In this document: positions 42,881 to 54,119 of the stretch, one piece after another
Layout of the letters: every line of letters begins with the position of its first letter
How positions within the stretch are numbered: position 1 is the first letter of the stretch
NCBI GenBank assembly: GCA_028571685.1
Contig: CM053156.1
Coordinates: forward strand, 85,439,049 to 85,503,048
Direction: 5' to 3'
DNA length: 64,000 nucleotides
From: Heterohyrax brucei
Lineage: Eukaryota > Chordata > Mammalia > Hyracoidea > Procaviidae
Notes under the pieces: model-generated
Told to the model about the DNA's origin: nothing
Seen by the model: the letters and a program-made list of their open reading frames with translations, nothing else
The model's database searches: none
Program-made: the position numbers and the translations under genes

Positions 42881-43097
42881 GGGAGACCCTGTGTAGTAAA
42901 AACAGTTAACATCTTGGCTGCTAACAGAATGGTGGAAAGTTTGAGTCCACCCAGAGGCACATAGGAAGAAAGCCCTGGCAATCTCGTTCCAAAACTTCAG
43001 CCGTTAAAAATCCTCTGGAGTGCAGTTCTGTTCTGAAACACACAGAGGCGCTGTGAGTCGATGTTGACACAGCAGCAGCTGGCTTGGCTTTTTGATC
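42881..43097 (+). mobile_element. AfroSINE, longer subtype
   Basis: 'ggaagaaagccctggcaatc', 'ttccaaaacttcagccgtta', 'ggcgctgtgagtcgatgttg', T-tail. Confidence 0.85.
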
Positions 43098-43249
43098 TTT
43101 AGAGAAACTTTCTGAAACTCCACGGCCTGCTTTACTTCCTCTCTCTAGGAACAGGTCCCTCACAATCATGGGTCCATACAATGTGAAGATAAAACAGCTT
43201 AGAGATCAGCTAAGACTCCGAGTTCAGTCGGATCCTGCCTGCTGGACCA

Positions 43250-43405
43250 AATGCAGTGCTGTCAGCTTGATTCTGACACATGATGGCCCCGAAGCCTACA
43301 GAATAGACCTGCTCCTGGGGATCCCTGGGCTGTAATCCTTGCAGAAGGCACCCCAGCTTGGAAGAACTGGCTTCTCCTGTTAGAAGTTCATTCACAGATG
43401 ACTTT
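43250..43405 (-). mobile_element. Degenerate AfroSINE
   Basis: 'gtgctgtcagcttgattctg', 'agaatagacctgctcctggg', 'ccttgcagaaggcacccca'. Partial. Confidence 0.6.
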
Positions 43406-43409
43406 GCTA

Positions 43410-43606
43410 CCAAAAGATTGAGTGATGGAGCGCACCGCTGTTAACCACAAGGCGGGGGCTTGAACTCACCAGGGGCTTCACAGGAGAAGAAACTCGGCTG
43501 CCCGCTGACATAAAGGTCCTCGAGTAGGATACCCTATGGGGCAGTGTTACTCCGTCACATGTGGTCACTATGAGTCGGAATGGACTTGATGGCATGTAGC
43601 AACCAT
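43410..43606 (+). mobile_element. AfroSINE, longer subtype
   Basis: 'gctgttaaccacaaggcggg', 'ctgacataaaggtcctcgag', 'cactatgagtcggaatggac'. Confidence 0.85.
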
Positions 43607-43794
43607 GTAATCCCAGTCATATGCACTAGGGTTTGACAAACTTAGAAAAGCAGAAGAACTTGACCCAAAGGAAAAAATAGAATAGCTGTGTATATTAATT
43701 CTAGTAAGAAGTATAAATAAAACTTCAAATTACAAAGTCAAACCTGTCCCCTCTTGGTTTCACTTAGCCTCAGCGTTCAGTTTCCTTGTTGGAG

Positions 43795-44130
43795 GGTTAG
43801 GAGCCATCCGTTTGGTTCCAATTCAGCGACTCAGTGTTGAACAGAACCCACCCTGCCCGGTCCTGTGCTGTGCCCACAATCGTTGCAGCCCACTGTTGCA
43901 GCCACTGTGTCGATCCATCTTGTTGAGGGTCTTCTTCTTTGCCGACCTTTTACTTTACTGAGCATGATGTCCTTCTCTAGGGACCTGTCTCTCCTGATAA
44001 TGCGTGCAAAGTATGTGACACACAGTGTCACCATCCTTGCTTTCCAAGGAGCTCGCTGGCTGTGCTTCTTCCCAGACGGATTTGTTCATTCTTCTGGCCG
44101 GCCAGGGTGTATGTGATATTCTTCTTTCCT
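43795..44130 (-). mobile_element. RTE-type LINE 3' fragment
   Basis: Minus-strand reading gives the RTE C-terminal end including FARIIRRDRSLEKDIML and RRPSTRWID. Same part as 7658-8112. Confidence 0.82.
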
Positions 44131-44199
44131 TCTTAGCCTTAGTGCTATGCATGCTCCCTCTGTTTCCTTCTTTTGCTTGCTCTCTGCATCCTCTCCCAG

Positions 44200-44312
44200 G
44201 TAGTCACTGCCATGATGCGGAGATTGTGACTAGTTTCCTCTGTCCCCGCTGCTCACCAGAGTGCTGGGCACTGTCGATATTTGATACATAAGAATTTGCT
44301 GACTGAGTAAAC
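44200..44312 (+). mobile_element. L2 LINE 3' end remnant
   Basis: 'cagagtgctgggcactgtcg', 'gatacataagaatttgctga' fit the L2 sense 3' end. Confidence 0.5.
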
Positions 44313-44366
44313 ACACAAACTGGCAGGACAACTTCTACCCCAAATTCAGGCTACCCAAGTCCACCA

Positions 44367-44535
44367 GGGAAACCCCAGTGGCATAGTGGTTAAGTGCCAC
44401 GGCTGCTAACCGGAAGGTCAGCAGTTCAAATCCACCAGGTGCTCCTCAGGAACTCTGTAGGACAGCTCTACTGTGTCTGTAGGGTCACTATGAATTGGAA
44501 TTGACTTGATGGCAGTGGGTTTGTTTTTTAGTTTT
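44367..44535 (+). mobile_element. AfroSINE
   Basis: 'ggaaaccccagtggcatagt', box-B-like 'gttcaaatcc', 'cactatgaattggaattgac', tail 'ggcagtgggtttgtttttt'. Confidence 0.95.
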
Positions 44536-44714
44536 ACACCAAAGAAGTTGCCAGAGAAGTACACCAGAGAAGTTGCGACTGTGGAAATTCAGGACTAATA
44601 CGTGGAAGGAAGGACTGAACTGTTTGGAAAGTGACCATCAGAGGCCACTCAATCTTTTGGTAGCCAAATCATCTGTGGATAAACTTCTAAGGGGAGAAGC
44701 CAATTCTTCCAAGT

Positions 44715-45190
44715 TGTCATGAGTTGAATTGTGTCCCCGCCAAAGTATGTTGCAGTCCTAACCCTGGTCCCTATGAATGTGACCTTGTTCGGAAACAATG
44801 TCTTTGCAGATGTAACTGAGTTAAAGATCTCCAGATGAGATCAGTCTAAGTTTTGGGTGAGCCTAAGACTAATAGGACTGCTGTCTTTGTAAGACGTGGG
44901 GCATTAGGACACAAACGCGTGGGGAGTGTGCCATGTGAAGATCAGGGCAGAGACTGGAGTGACACGGCTGTGAACCAAGGAACCAAGGATTCGGCCATCG
45001 GAGTGATGATGCTGTAAGCCAAGCAGCACGAAGATTCTGCCGCCAGAGGCTGTGAGAAGCAGCCTTCAGGGGAGCGTTGTCCTGCCCACACCTTGACGCT
45101 GGACTTCCAGTCTCCAGAACTGTGAGTGACAGGATAACTTTCTGTCCTCTGGTTGGTGGGAGCCACTTTGGGCAGTGCAGTGAACCAGAG
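44715..45190 (+). mobile_element. MLT1-type MaLR LTR
   Basis: 'tgtcatgagttgaattgtgt' start, 'gtctttgcagatgtaactga', 'acttccagtctccagaactg' in the MLT1 sense order. The 3' end is eroded. No target duplication seen. Confidence 0.8.
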
Positions 45191-45744
45191 CACAGCTGTG
45201 CGGAGGAGTGGAAGGGGGCGCCCTGATACATGCTGGGAACGCTCAGTGGAGCGTGAGCAGGATTTGTTTTTCCAGGGAGATGTCAGCTTCACTCTCCCAT
45301 GTCGAAAGACCCTCGTTCCTCTGCCAAATGGCTGGGGCTAGTCTCTGGGGGTGTTTTGAGTTCCCTCCAATGCTCCCTTTTGATCATCCCCTGAGAGCCT
45401 AGTGTATTCCCAGGCCTAAAGATTGACTATTTTATCGGGTCACTGGTACTCCCACCCCCAAATAAATGCATTAATTACATTGGGTTTTGGGAAATCAGTG
45501 TCTCATGTGCTGTCCCCCTGCTTGGAGACAAGGCCATTCCTGTGTTGGAATGCTGTCTCTCCTGACAGGGTTTTCCCATTGTGTTCCCCTACCTTCCTGT
45601 CACCCCAGCACGAGTCTGCCTTGCTGTTTGGTGCACGGTTCCTTTATCCAGGCTTGTGCACAAAGCAAAAGGACCTGAGTTGCGAGCTCAGTGTGTCCTC
45701 ATCTCCCATGTGCACACAGACAGGAATGACGCTGTCACTGTGAG
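45191..45744. other. No recognisable feature
   Basis: Plus-strand frames up to 106 codons but no domain or repeat identified. Confidence 0.4.
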
Positions 45745-46045
45745 TCACCACGGAGTGTGCTCCATCTTACAGCAACCACACATGGTGCAGAACAACACAC
45801 TGCCAGGTGCTGGGCCGTCCACTGAGTCACCGGTACCCTGAAGTGTCCGATTGCAACTCTGCTGTGACTTGTGAGGTTTTCATTGGCTGTTTTTTAGAAG
45901 AAGATGATGAGACCCTTCTTCTGAGCTTTCTCAGGAAGCCCCACTGAAACCTGCCCATGGGTGACCCTGGGGGCATTTGAAATACCAGTGACATAGCTTC
46001 CAGCATCACAGCAACAGGACAGCCCCCTAAGCAGGGCACGCTGAC
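45745..46045 (-). mobile_element. AfroSINE/RTE-related composite remnant
   Basis: The right part ('aataccagtgacatagcttc', 'cagcatcacagcaac') matches sequence near 16410-16470 at the upstream end of RTE copy A. The left part resembles the longer SINE subtype. Confidence 0.45.
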
Positions 46046-46239
46046 AGATGACACAGCAGAGGAAAGGCACAAAACGTCACCTTTTGAGCTAACAAAGGAT
46101 TTCAGAAATTTTTAAGATTCAGCTCTTCACTAAGTGATTCACAGCAAACCTGACCACAGACAGAAGAGTGATGTAATCAAACACGCAACGGCAATCAGAG
46201 ACTAGTTGATCGCCTTGTCTTGCCTCCATCATGAGACCA
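46046..46239. other. No recognisable feature
   Basis: Short unassigned spacer. Confidence 0.3.
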
Positions 46240-46440
46240 AGGAGCCCTGGTGTCAGAACAATTAAGCAGTTAGCTGCTAATGGAAGGTCAGTGGTTTGTA
46301 CCCACTTGGCAGCTCATTGGGAAAAAAGACGTGTCATTCTGCTCCATAAAGATGACAGCCTTGGAAACCCCGTAAAGCAGTTCTACTGTATTAAACACGG
46401 TACTGCTGTGAGTTGAAATCAACTCAACAGCTCACAGCAA
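46240..46440 (+). mobile_element. AfroSINE, longer subtype, first of a pair
   Basis: 'caaggagccctggtgtcaga', 'ccataaagatgacagccttg', 'ctgctgtgagttgaaatcaa'. Confidence 0.9.
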
Positions 46441-46608
46441 GGCTTGGCTGCTAACAGAATGGTTGGCAGCTTCAATGCCCAACAGCTCTGTAGGAGAAAG
46501 ACCTGCTCCGTAAAGATCACAGCCTTGGAAACCCTAGAGGGTAGTTCTGATCTATAGCACACTGGGTGGCTATGAGCCGAACTGACCTAACAGGACGCAA
46601 CAACAACA
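46441..46608 (+). mobile_element. AfroSINE, longer subtype, second of the pair
   Basis: 'gctgctaacagaatggttgg', 'ccgtaaagatcacagccttg', ends 'aggacgcaacaacaaca'. The head is lost at the junction with the first copy. Confidence 0.9.
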
Positions 46609-46609
46609 C

Positions 46610-47283
46610 CTGTCCAGTGTGAGGCTGAACTCTGCTGTCATTAAAGTGGATGCTAACGAATCGTACCCACTGGCTGGAAAGATGTGTGCTTTACACTCAC
46701 AGGGAGGGGATGGTGCGTCAGGGAGGAGGGATCTAGTGGGTGCTGTGGGGTCCCATACATACTCTAGGGCCTTCAGCCCTGGTGGTAGGAACACCCAGTG
46801 TCTTCCTGTGCATCTGCAGACCCCGCCCAGAAGGATGGGGGTGGGTAGCACCTGGGACCAGCCCCAGATTGTGATTGGTAGGAGCAGGTGGACAAGCAGT
46901 TGAGTGCCCTCACCCCTCAGATAGGACCCCACTGAGGCCAGTTCAAAACACTCAGTGGTCCTTCGGGGAAAGGAACACCATGGCCCACTGGTAAGGAGCT
47001 CCAGGGTCCCCAGCATGAACCTACTCACTTCCCTCTGCCCCATCCACTCTTCTGGGATTAGCCCCCAACGCCATGACCTGCTAGCTGGTTCTGGGAGCCA
47101 GAAGCAGCAGGTGTTTGCAGCTGGCAGCAGTTGTGGCTACTTGCACGGGAGTGGTGAGGGTGTGGGGACCCAGGCACCTGACCCACAGCCAGTTTTGGAA
47201 GCACTGCCCACAGGATGCCACTAAGGTCACGAGGTCACAGTGCTTACATGTCAGCCTGCCACCCAGTCACTTGGAAAACAACT
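46610..47283. other. No recognisable feature
   Basis: Contains a 157-codon minus-strand open frame without recognised domain; no repeat identified. Confidence 0.4.
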
Positions 47284-47766
47284 ACAAACCAATTGCCATC
47301 AAGTAGATTCCAATTCAAGGTGGCTGCGCGTGTCTGGAGTAGAACTGTGCTCCACTGGGATTTTAAAAATTTTATTAAAAAAAAAATTGTTGTTGTTGAG
47401 AACATACACGGCAGAGTACATGCCCACCTATTCAACAGTTTCCATGTGTACAATCCAGTGACACGGCTTACGGTCTTCACATTGTGTGACCCTCCGCCCT
47501 CACCCTCCTTTCTGGGTTGTGCCCCTCGTTCACATAAACTCACCAGCCCTAAGGTTCCCATCTAACCTTTCAAGTTGCTGTTCTCAGCTTGTGTCCATGG
47601 AGCTCGTTCCTTAAAAAGGCTTCATGGGATTTTTCTGGGCTGTTAGCTCTCTGAAGGGGATTGCCCGGTCCTTCTTCTGAAGTACCTGATGCTGACTTCA
47701 AACCACTGTACTTCTGGTTAGTAGCAGAGTGCTTAACTGTTTATGCCACCCAGGGAGTCCCAGAGT
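47284..47766 (-). mobile_element. AfroSINE, longer subtype, split by an L1 tail
   Basis: SINE parts at 47284-47362 ('gagtagaactgtgctccact') and 47620-47766 ('cttctgaagtacctgatgct', 'tatgccacccagggag') flank an inserted segment. Confidence 0.78.
47363..47619 (-). mobile_element. Probable L1 3' UTR fragment inside the AfroSINE
   Basis: T-rich/A-rich start, then 'gttgttgttgagaacataca', 'caacagtttccatgtgtaca', 'cataaactcaccagccctaa'. Interrupts the SINE at the same place as the fragment at 32955. L1 origin is inferred. Confidence 0.45.
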
Positions 47767-47767
47767 C

Positions 47768-47902
47768 ACCTAGGGGGCAGCTGAAAAGGCTGAGATCTGG
47801 TCTCACTCTGAGAGTCAGACTAGGAGGTCCATGGTAGGCCCAGGAATGTGCATTTTAAACAAGCTCCCCCATGACAGGTTTCAGGGTTGTACTCCAGACC
47901 CA
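47768..47902 (-). mobile_element. MER5-type hAT transposon remnant
   Basis: 'ggcccaggaatgtgcatttt', 'aacaagctcccccatgacag' resemble the reversed non-autonomous hAT-Charlie consensus. Confidence 0.55.
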
Positions 47903-47984
47903 AGCCAATATTTCCACTGGCCAAGAATCATGCCTCCTGTGTCCTTTGGGTGACCTGGAGCATGAGAAGGACAAATGCCGTGGG

Positions 47985-48045
47985 TATGCACTGCCTGTGG
48001 CTGCTGTCACAAATTTAGCAGCTTAGAGCAACATCCAGAGGCTAG
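47985..48045 (-). mobile_element. MaLR LTR end fragment
   Basis: 'gctgctgtcacaaatttagc' then 'agcttagagcaaca' matches the reversed 3' end of MLT1-like LTRs; cut by the SINE to the right. Confidence 0.5.
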
Positions 48046-48049
48046 CTTA

Positions 48050-48242
48050 GAGTCCCTGGTAGGCACCAAAGGTTAAATACTCATCTACTAACTGGAATGT
48101 TGGAGACTTGAGTCTATCCAGAGGGTCCTTGGTAGCAAGGCCAGGCAAACTAATTCTGAAAAATCATCCACTGACAGCCCTAGGGAGCACAGTTCTACTC
48201 TGTCGGGGGGTAGGAATCAACTCCATGGCCACGGTAACAGGT
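48050..48242 (+). mobile_element. Old AfroSINE, longer subtype
   Basis: 'tctgaaaaatcatccactga', 'gagcacagttctactctgtc', 'ggtaggaatcaactccatgg'. Confidence 0.78.
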
Positions 48243-48244
48243 CG

Positions 48245-48636
48245 GCTGACAGTTTTACAGATCAGAGGCCCAGGTGGGCTAGTGGGGTCCTCTGCTCTGG
48301 GTCTCCTGGGCTGAGGCCAGGGTGCCAGCAAAGCCATGTCCCTTTCTGACAGTGCTAAGAACGAATCCACTTGCAGGCTCATTCAGGTCATCGAATGAAT
48401 CCAGTTCCTTGCTGTTGAAATCTGAGGCCCCCGTTCCTTGCTGGGTGTCAGCTGGGCCCCATCTTTGCTCCTTGAGGCCACCCATATCCCTTCCTGTGTT
48501 TTCTCTGTGGTTCCCTCCAGCAGGCCCATAGAGACCATGCTTTGGATCTCCTCAGCTTTAATTCTGCTGTGTCTCTCTGTCATTGGTCAGAGACAGTGTG
48601 CTGCTTTTAAGGGTTCCTGGGATTGGATGGGAAAGC
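48245..48636. other. No recognisable feature
   Basis: No exon or repeat identified. Confidence 0.4.
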
Positions 48637-48792
48637 TTGGTGCTATAGCGAGTTAAGTGCTATATCTGCTAATCGAAAGGTCAGCAGTTCAGATCCACCA
48701 GGTGCTCCATGGAAACTCTATGGGGCAATTCTGTTTTGACCTCTAGGGTTGCTATGAGTCAGACCTGACTCAAGGGTTGTGGGTGTGGGAGG
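48637..48792 (+). mobile_element. AfroSINE
   Basis: 'aagcttggtgctatagcgag', box-B-like 'gttcagatcc', 'gctatgagtcagacctgact'. Confidence 0.9.
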
Positions 48793-48950
48793 GGACTGGA
48801 TGGGACCCACCAGAAAATCCAGGATAATTCCCCCACTGTAAGGTCTATCATCTTAATCATCGCCTTCGCCATGTGACACAACATACAACTTCTAGGGCTC
48901 AAATGGGAACCTCCTTGGGGGTGATTCTGCCCACTACACCGCTATGTCAC

Positions 48951-49467
48951 TGTCATGGAGTGCACTGTGTTCCCCCCAAAATATGTGTAGCAGTTTGGCT
49001 GGGCCATGATTCCCAATATTTTATGATTGGTCTCTGTTTTGTAATTTTCCTATGCTCTATGTTAAAGAGAATTAGGGTGGGACTGTAAATCCCTTCCTAA
49101 GGTCACCCTGCTCCATTGTAAAGGGAATTTCCCTGGAGTGTGGCTTGCACCGCCTTTTATCCTACAAGAGATAAAAGGAAAGGGAAACACAGCAGAGAGA
49201 GAACTGGGAGCCTCACATCATCAAGCAAGCAGCACCGGAGGAAGAGCGCGTCCTTCACACCTGAGGTTCCTGCGCCAGGATGCTCCCTGACCAAGGACTG
49301 ATGCAATACAAGACCTTCCTCCAGAGCTAACAGAGGGAAAGTCTTCCCCTGGAAGACATCCTGAATTCAGCTTTGAAACCTACTGGACTGTGTGAGAATA
49401 AACTTTTCCTTGTTAAAGCCGTCCACTTGTGGTGTTTCTGTTAGAGCAGGACCAGAACGCTAAAACA
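48951..49467 (+). mobile_element. Solo LTR (family X), full length
   Basis: TGTCATGGAG start, GCTAAAACA end, AATAAA near 49398, with perfect GTCAC duplications (48946-48950, 49468-49472). Confidence 0.94.
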
Positions 49468-49605
49468 GTCACCAACACAAGGCCACAGGATTTCTGGTCT
49501 CCTTTCTCATTCCAAATGGCTGCTGACATCAGTAACTCTGCACCTGAAGGCCTGAGACAGAAGGAACCGGGAAGCAGAGAAATGAAGCCTGAGTGGAACT
49601 GAGAG

Positions 49606-50133
49606 TATCTTAGCCGTCTTGTACGGCTCTCACAGAAACACCATGAGAAGATGGCTTTAACCAAGTTTATTCTTACACAGTCCAGTAGGCTACAAGTCTG
49701 ACTTAAGGGTGTCCACTCCAGCGGAAGGCTTTCCATCTGTCGTCTCTGGAGGAAAGTCCTCGTGTTGTACCAGTCTTTGGTAGGCAGCGTCCTGGCGCAG
49801 GAACTTCAGGTCTGAAGGAAGTGGTGTGGTGCTGCTATCTTGATGGAATGAGGTTCCCGATCATCTGCTTGTTTCCCTTTCCTTTCATCTCCCATTGGAC
49901 GAAAGGATAAAAGGTGGTGGCAAGCCACACTCCAGGGAAACTCCATCAGTAAGGATATTGCAGCTGCCCCCTAATTCTCTTTTAACATAGATCCTGTTTG
50001 TTAACCACAGGAAGAGATTAGGATTTATGGCATCAGAAAGTCACAAAATGGAGGGTAATTACACAGTGCTGGGGATCACCGGCCCAGCCAAGTAACCATG
50101 CAGTTTTTGGGGGACACAATTCAGTTCATGACA
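49606..50133 (-). mobile_element. Solo LTR (family X), inverted relative to its neighbour
   Basis: Reverse copy from 'cttagccgtct' to 'cagttcatgaca', flanked by GAGAG (49601-49605) and GAGGG (50134-50138), a target duplication with one change. Begins 138 bases after the plus-strand family X LTR ends. Confidence 0.92.
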
Positions 50134-50139
50134 GAGGGC

Positions 50140-50384
50140 AAAGATCTTCCCTGAAAAGAGCGAGGTGTGTGAAGAGAAGATCCTCGGGCGTCCTTCGTTT
50201 CCTGCTTGGAGCACAGTTGTGTGAGGATGCCTGACTTGTAACTTTGGCAGCCTTCTTGCCACCGTGAGGCAGCAACTTCACTGAGGCAGGTAGCACAGAC
50301 AGAGCCTGGGAGGAAACCAGTGCTGATGTAACTAAAGCATCAAACTAATCCTGAAACCATCTGTCTCGCTCTAGACTTGCCGGA
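50140..50384. other. No recognisable feature
   Basis: Spacer without recognised gene or repeat. Confidence 0.35.
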
Positions 50385-50505
50385 AGCTCAGGTGCACTGA
50401 ACCAGAATCTATATTTTAATAAAACGCCCAGCTCATTCTTATCCCCAACAGCATCGGCATTACCTGGTAACTCGTTAGAAAAGCAAATTCTCAGCAGGCA
50501 GTGGA
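50385..50505 (+). mobile_element. Two MER5-like hAT fragments in permuted order
   Basis: A 3'-like piece ('gaaccagaatctatatttta') precedes a 5'-like piece ('cagcatcggcattacctggt', 'gttagaaaagcaaattctc'). Confidence 0.5.
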
Positions 50506-51464
50506 AGAACCAACTCAAAACCCTGGATTACTAAATCTCTGTTACTTAACCAACGTTTAGTTGAGTGTTCTGTTCCTTGCTGAGGAAAACATCCCTAATA
50601 GATGTGCATGTTGGTTGTGATTGCCCCAGCTATGGGCAGAATACACTCTCCCACCCGGCGGGTGGTGGGCCTGTCCACGTGGCTTGAATTGGCTGGTGCA
50701 CTTCGTGTATGTAACCCAAGGTGCCTGTGGGTTTTGGCTTGATTCTTGCGTCCCAAAGGCCTGCCATGAGAAACTATACCCATGATAAACTGATGACTTT
50801 CCAGCCTGGGCCCCCCCACAAACACGTGTGGAGCTATAGATCTATGTCTATAACGCAGCCCGACAGCCCCACAGCCTGAGTAGAGGACCGCCAACAGAGC
50901 CATACCGGTCTTGCTTTGGGGGGCCACGCTCATCTTGCTGCTGTAAGCCATTATGCTGTGTATGTTACACAGCACTCTGTCAGTGGCTGACTAGCACACT
51001 GAGAAACATCCCAGAGGTCTCTACTCTGACTATTCCCCCCAAATCCCAAAGTTAGGGAGAGGAGGGTGAGGGGACCTCCTAATACTTGGGTGGGCATAAG
51101 GACCAGAAACTATATCCTAACCACTTCTGGAAGAGAACCCAGGAAGCCTACAGGGCCTTCCCTGGGGATAGACAAAGGAGGCATGATAAAAGAAACATCC
51201 ATCTGCTGTGATTGGGATCTTCCCAGGGCCCCTGGGCTCAGAGCACCGGTTTCTCATGGGTCCTCAGGGTTCTCTGCCACATATGGCCAAAGGGACCCTC
51301 CACCCTGGAGAGGCCCTGCTCTCAAGATGAAGAAGATACAACTGTGGCCAGTGACAACGAGAACACAGCCAGAAGGGGAGGAAGCAGCTCAGCAGAGGTC
51401 CAGACCAGATGTCACCCCACGCAGGGGCTGTCTGGGCCCTCAGAAAACTTGAGCAACATTCCAG
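50506..51464. other. No recognisable feature
   Basis: Overlapping open frames of up to 128 codons; no domain or repeat identified. Confidence 0.4.
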
Positions 51465-51622
51465 TGGAAAAACCAAACAAACAAAACTCATTGCCATCTA
51501 GCCAATTCCAACTCATAGTGACCCTAAAGGACAGAGTAGAACTGCCCCATAGGGTTTGAACTCCAGGTTTGGGTTTAGCAGGCATAGCTCTTAACCACTC
51601 TGCCACCAGCTTTCCTTCCAGC
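51465..51622 (-). mobile_element. AfroSINE with internal deletion
   Basis: 'actcattgccatctagccaa', 'gaactgccccatagggtttg', 'ctcttaaccactctgccacc'. Confidence 0.88.
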
Positions 51623-51814
51623 ATCAGAGGGAGTCCAAATCCCTCAAATCAGGCACCTGCCACCTGGCACAGGGGATTTGAAGGAGCAGGGACCTCTAGT
51701 CAGTTACAGTCATTCTAGACGGTAGCCAGTGGCCTGGCACCCCTGCCCACCACAGGCACAGACAGTCCACTTAGCAAAGCAGTCAGCTTGCTTTTATCGT
51801 GTATCTCTGTTCCC

Positions 51815-52025
51815 AGTGGGGTCAGGAAACTCGAGCCCTCTGGGCCAAATCTGGCCTGTTTTTGTAAATAAATTTTACCAGGACACAGCCCCGCCCAGTC
51901 ATTGACATATAGTCCAAGGCTACTTTTACCTTACAGCTGTGGAGAAGACGCAGGCTCTTGAGGCTGCCTGGCCCACACTGCTGGGGACAGTGACTACTTG
52001 GCCCCGTACAGAGAACGCTTGGCCC
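51815..52025 (+). mobile_element. Ancient hAT-type DNA transposon remnant
   Basis: 'gggccaaatctggcctgttt', 'tgtaaataaattttaccagg' and 'acacagccccgcccagtcat' form a well-known old mammalian repeat pattern; placement in hAT-Charlie is from memory of the pattern. Confidence 0.6.
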
Positions 52026-52059
52026 TGCCCCCAGACCAAATCATCTCTGATTTTCCTAT

Positions 52060-52260
52060 TGTTGTTGGTCATGGTTGGATCAGTTGCCACCTAACGGAAC
52101 CCCCACAAACTGCAAAATGAAATGCTGCCTGGCCCTGTGCCACTGTCACCATCGCTTGTGGGCTGAATTGTTGTGATCCATATGGTTTTCAAGGGCTGAT
52201 TTTCAGCATTCACATTGCCAGGCCTTTCTTCCTTGTCTGTCTGAGTCTAGAAGCTCTCCG
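52060..52260 (-). mobile_element. Degenerate AfroSINE/RTE-related copy
   Basis: 'ttgttgttggtcatggttgg', 'tgctgcctggccctgtgcca' and a longer-subtype mid block 'ggttttcaagggctgatttt'. Confidence 0.5.
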
Positions 52261-53710
52261 TTGCTGACTTTCTTACCAGCTCCCCAATTCCAAATCCTGC
52301 CATGAGGAAGTCTGCTTCCATTAGACTTGACAAATGAGGCTTGAGGGACACATGTGGCTTTCACGGAAACACAACAGGCTTCAGAGAGAGAAGCCAAACT
52401 CCTGAGTGAACCTGCGAGCTGCTCACCAGAGACAGAACTCCTCAGACCTCCCCTCCAATCAGGAAAAGGGATGTATCAGGTGCTGGGTGGGTCACAGGCC
52501 ATTGTACCTGCTCCCGTCCAAGTCGAATGACGTCTCATCTAAAGGGTTAGTGTGGTCTCCCACCTTGCTTCCCTCTTGGAGCCCCCTCATGCACTGTCCC
52601 TCAGGAGAAGCCAGAAGGAGAGCAGAGGACTCCAGGTTTGAGCTGCACTTGGAAATTGGCTCCGGCTGGGCCTCTGCTCAGCGCAAGGAGGCCAGCAGAA
52701 GTCTGACGTTTGTCTCAATTAATCACAGGCCAAATCTGCAACCTGAGCACTGCACACCAGAAATGAATGGAAAAAGTGCAACCTGACCACAAAAGTATTA
52801 TTTTACAAATAAGGCCCTTCAGTAGTGGTTAATTGGACACACATTTTGCAAGATTCAGGAACATTAAAACTATCCTCCCCGAGCTGGCCGATTGGCTTCA
52901 TGTTACAGATGTGGCCATTTTCTGGGCAATATCAGGCCCCAGATTGAAAGTTCCAGTTGGAGATGTTATTTTTCCCCAAGGATGCTGTTTATCGACCCCC
53001 ACCCTATAGCAAAAGAAATAGTGATTGGTTTAGTGTACGCTGAACAGCTCCATAAATCACTCAGCACACTCAATCCCGTGAAAACGCACCAGAAACGTTT
53101 CCACTAAGGTGGATGGCCTGTATGGGAAAACTTAGTTTGGTGTGCTTTTATTTCCACCAAATTTTGATGCAATCCTACTATGTGTCAGCATAAAGCCAGC
53201 ACCGCAAGGAACCCATGGGGCTGGCCCATGTTCCAGAGGAAGCACTAACAGCAAGAGCTAGAAGTGGAATAGAATCTTCCAGAAGACAGAAAGCTGGCTG
53301 TGAAACTGTGAAAACACAAGGCGTGATCCTGCATATTATGAGAAGTTCTTACAATTTCTCGTGAGACAGAATATTCAAACCTAAGAGAAACTCTGAGTGT
53401 CTTCTGGCCATGGGGCCCACGGGGACAGGGACTGGCCAGGTCTTTCCCTGAGGGATCACTAGACGGAAGGGCAGCAGCCGGGGAAAGCCAGAGTAGAGCA
53501 GGCAGGTCCAGTGACCACTGGCTGTGTTGTGGGCTCACCGGGGCCAGGCGGGGAGGTGTTATCTCACCCCATAGCGGACCTGGACAGCCCCGTAAGGCCA
53601 GATGTACCCAAGCAGGGAGCACGTAAGCCAGTACAAACACGAGGGAGGCAGAGACCAGCGAGAAGGCAGAAACACTTGGGTCAGAGAAAGCGCACAGACA
53701 GGATCATCAC
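52261..53710. other. No recognisable feature
   Basis: Apparently low-copy sequence; no exon, RNA gene or repeat recognised. Frames up to 131 codons look random. Confidence 0.4.
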
Positions 53711-53876
53711 TGTTGTTGGTCATGGAGCCAATTCTTACTCACAGCAGCCGTCTAGCAACCCTGTAGGACAGAACCAAACTGCTTCACAGGGTTTCCGAGG
53801 ACTGAGTGCCGGACCCCATCTGCCAACCCTTTGGTTAGCAGCTGAAGGCTTAGCCACTGCACCACCAGGGCTCCTG
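53711..53876 (-). mobile_element. AfroSINE
   Basis: 'ttgttggtcatggagccaat', 'tgccaaccctttggttagca', ending 'gcaccaccagggctcc'. Confidence 0.88.
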
Positions 53877-53959
53877 TGGATGGGATAAAACTCATAAACC
53901 CACCGCGCCTTCTCGATGAAGAAATCTCTGGGTAACATTATTGCTTCACTTCCTAACAG

Positions 53960-54115
53960 CAGGGATAACCATCACTGGAGCTGAAGTCGATGGAGGCCTC
54001 GCTCTGTGCCAACAAACTCAGATGCAATGTTATCTCGTCGCTTCCTTGAAACCAGCCAATGAGGTCATTAAGACTATTGTGCCCATTTCACAGATGAGAG
54101 AGCCAATCGTATCCC
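53960..54115 (-). mobile_element. MIR-like remnant
   Basis: 'ttgtgcccatttcacagatg' then 'agagagccaatcg' fits the reversed MIR; weak. Confidence 0.4.
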
Positions 54116-54119
54116 TGCG

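Noticed and set aside
46570-47043. 157-codon minus-strand open frame
   Set aside because: Unassigned sequence with no domain and overlapping plus-strand frames of similar size; likely chance.
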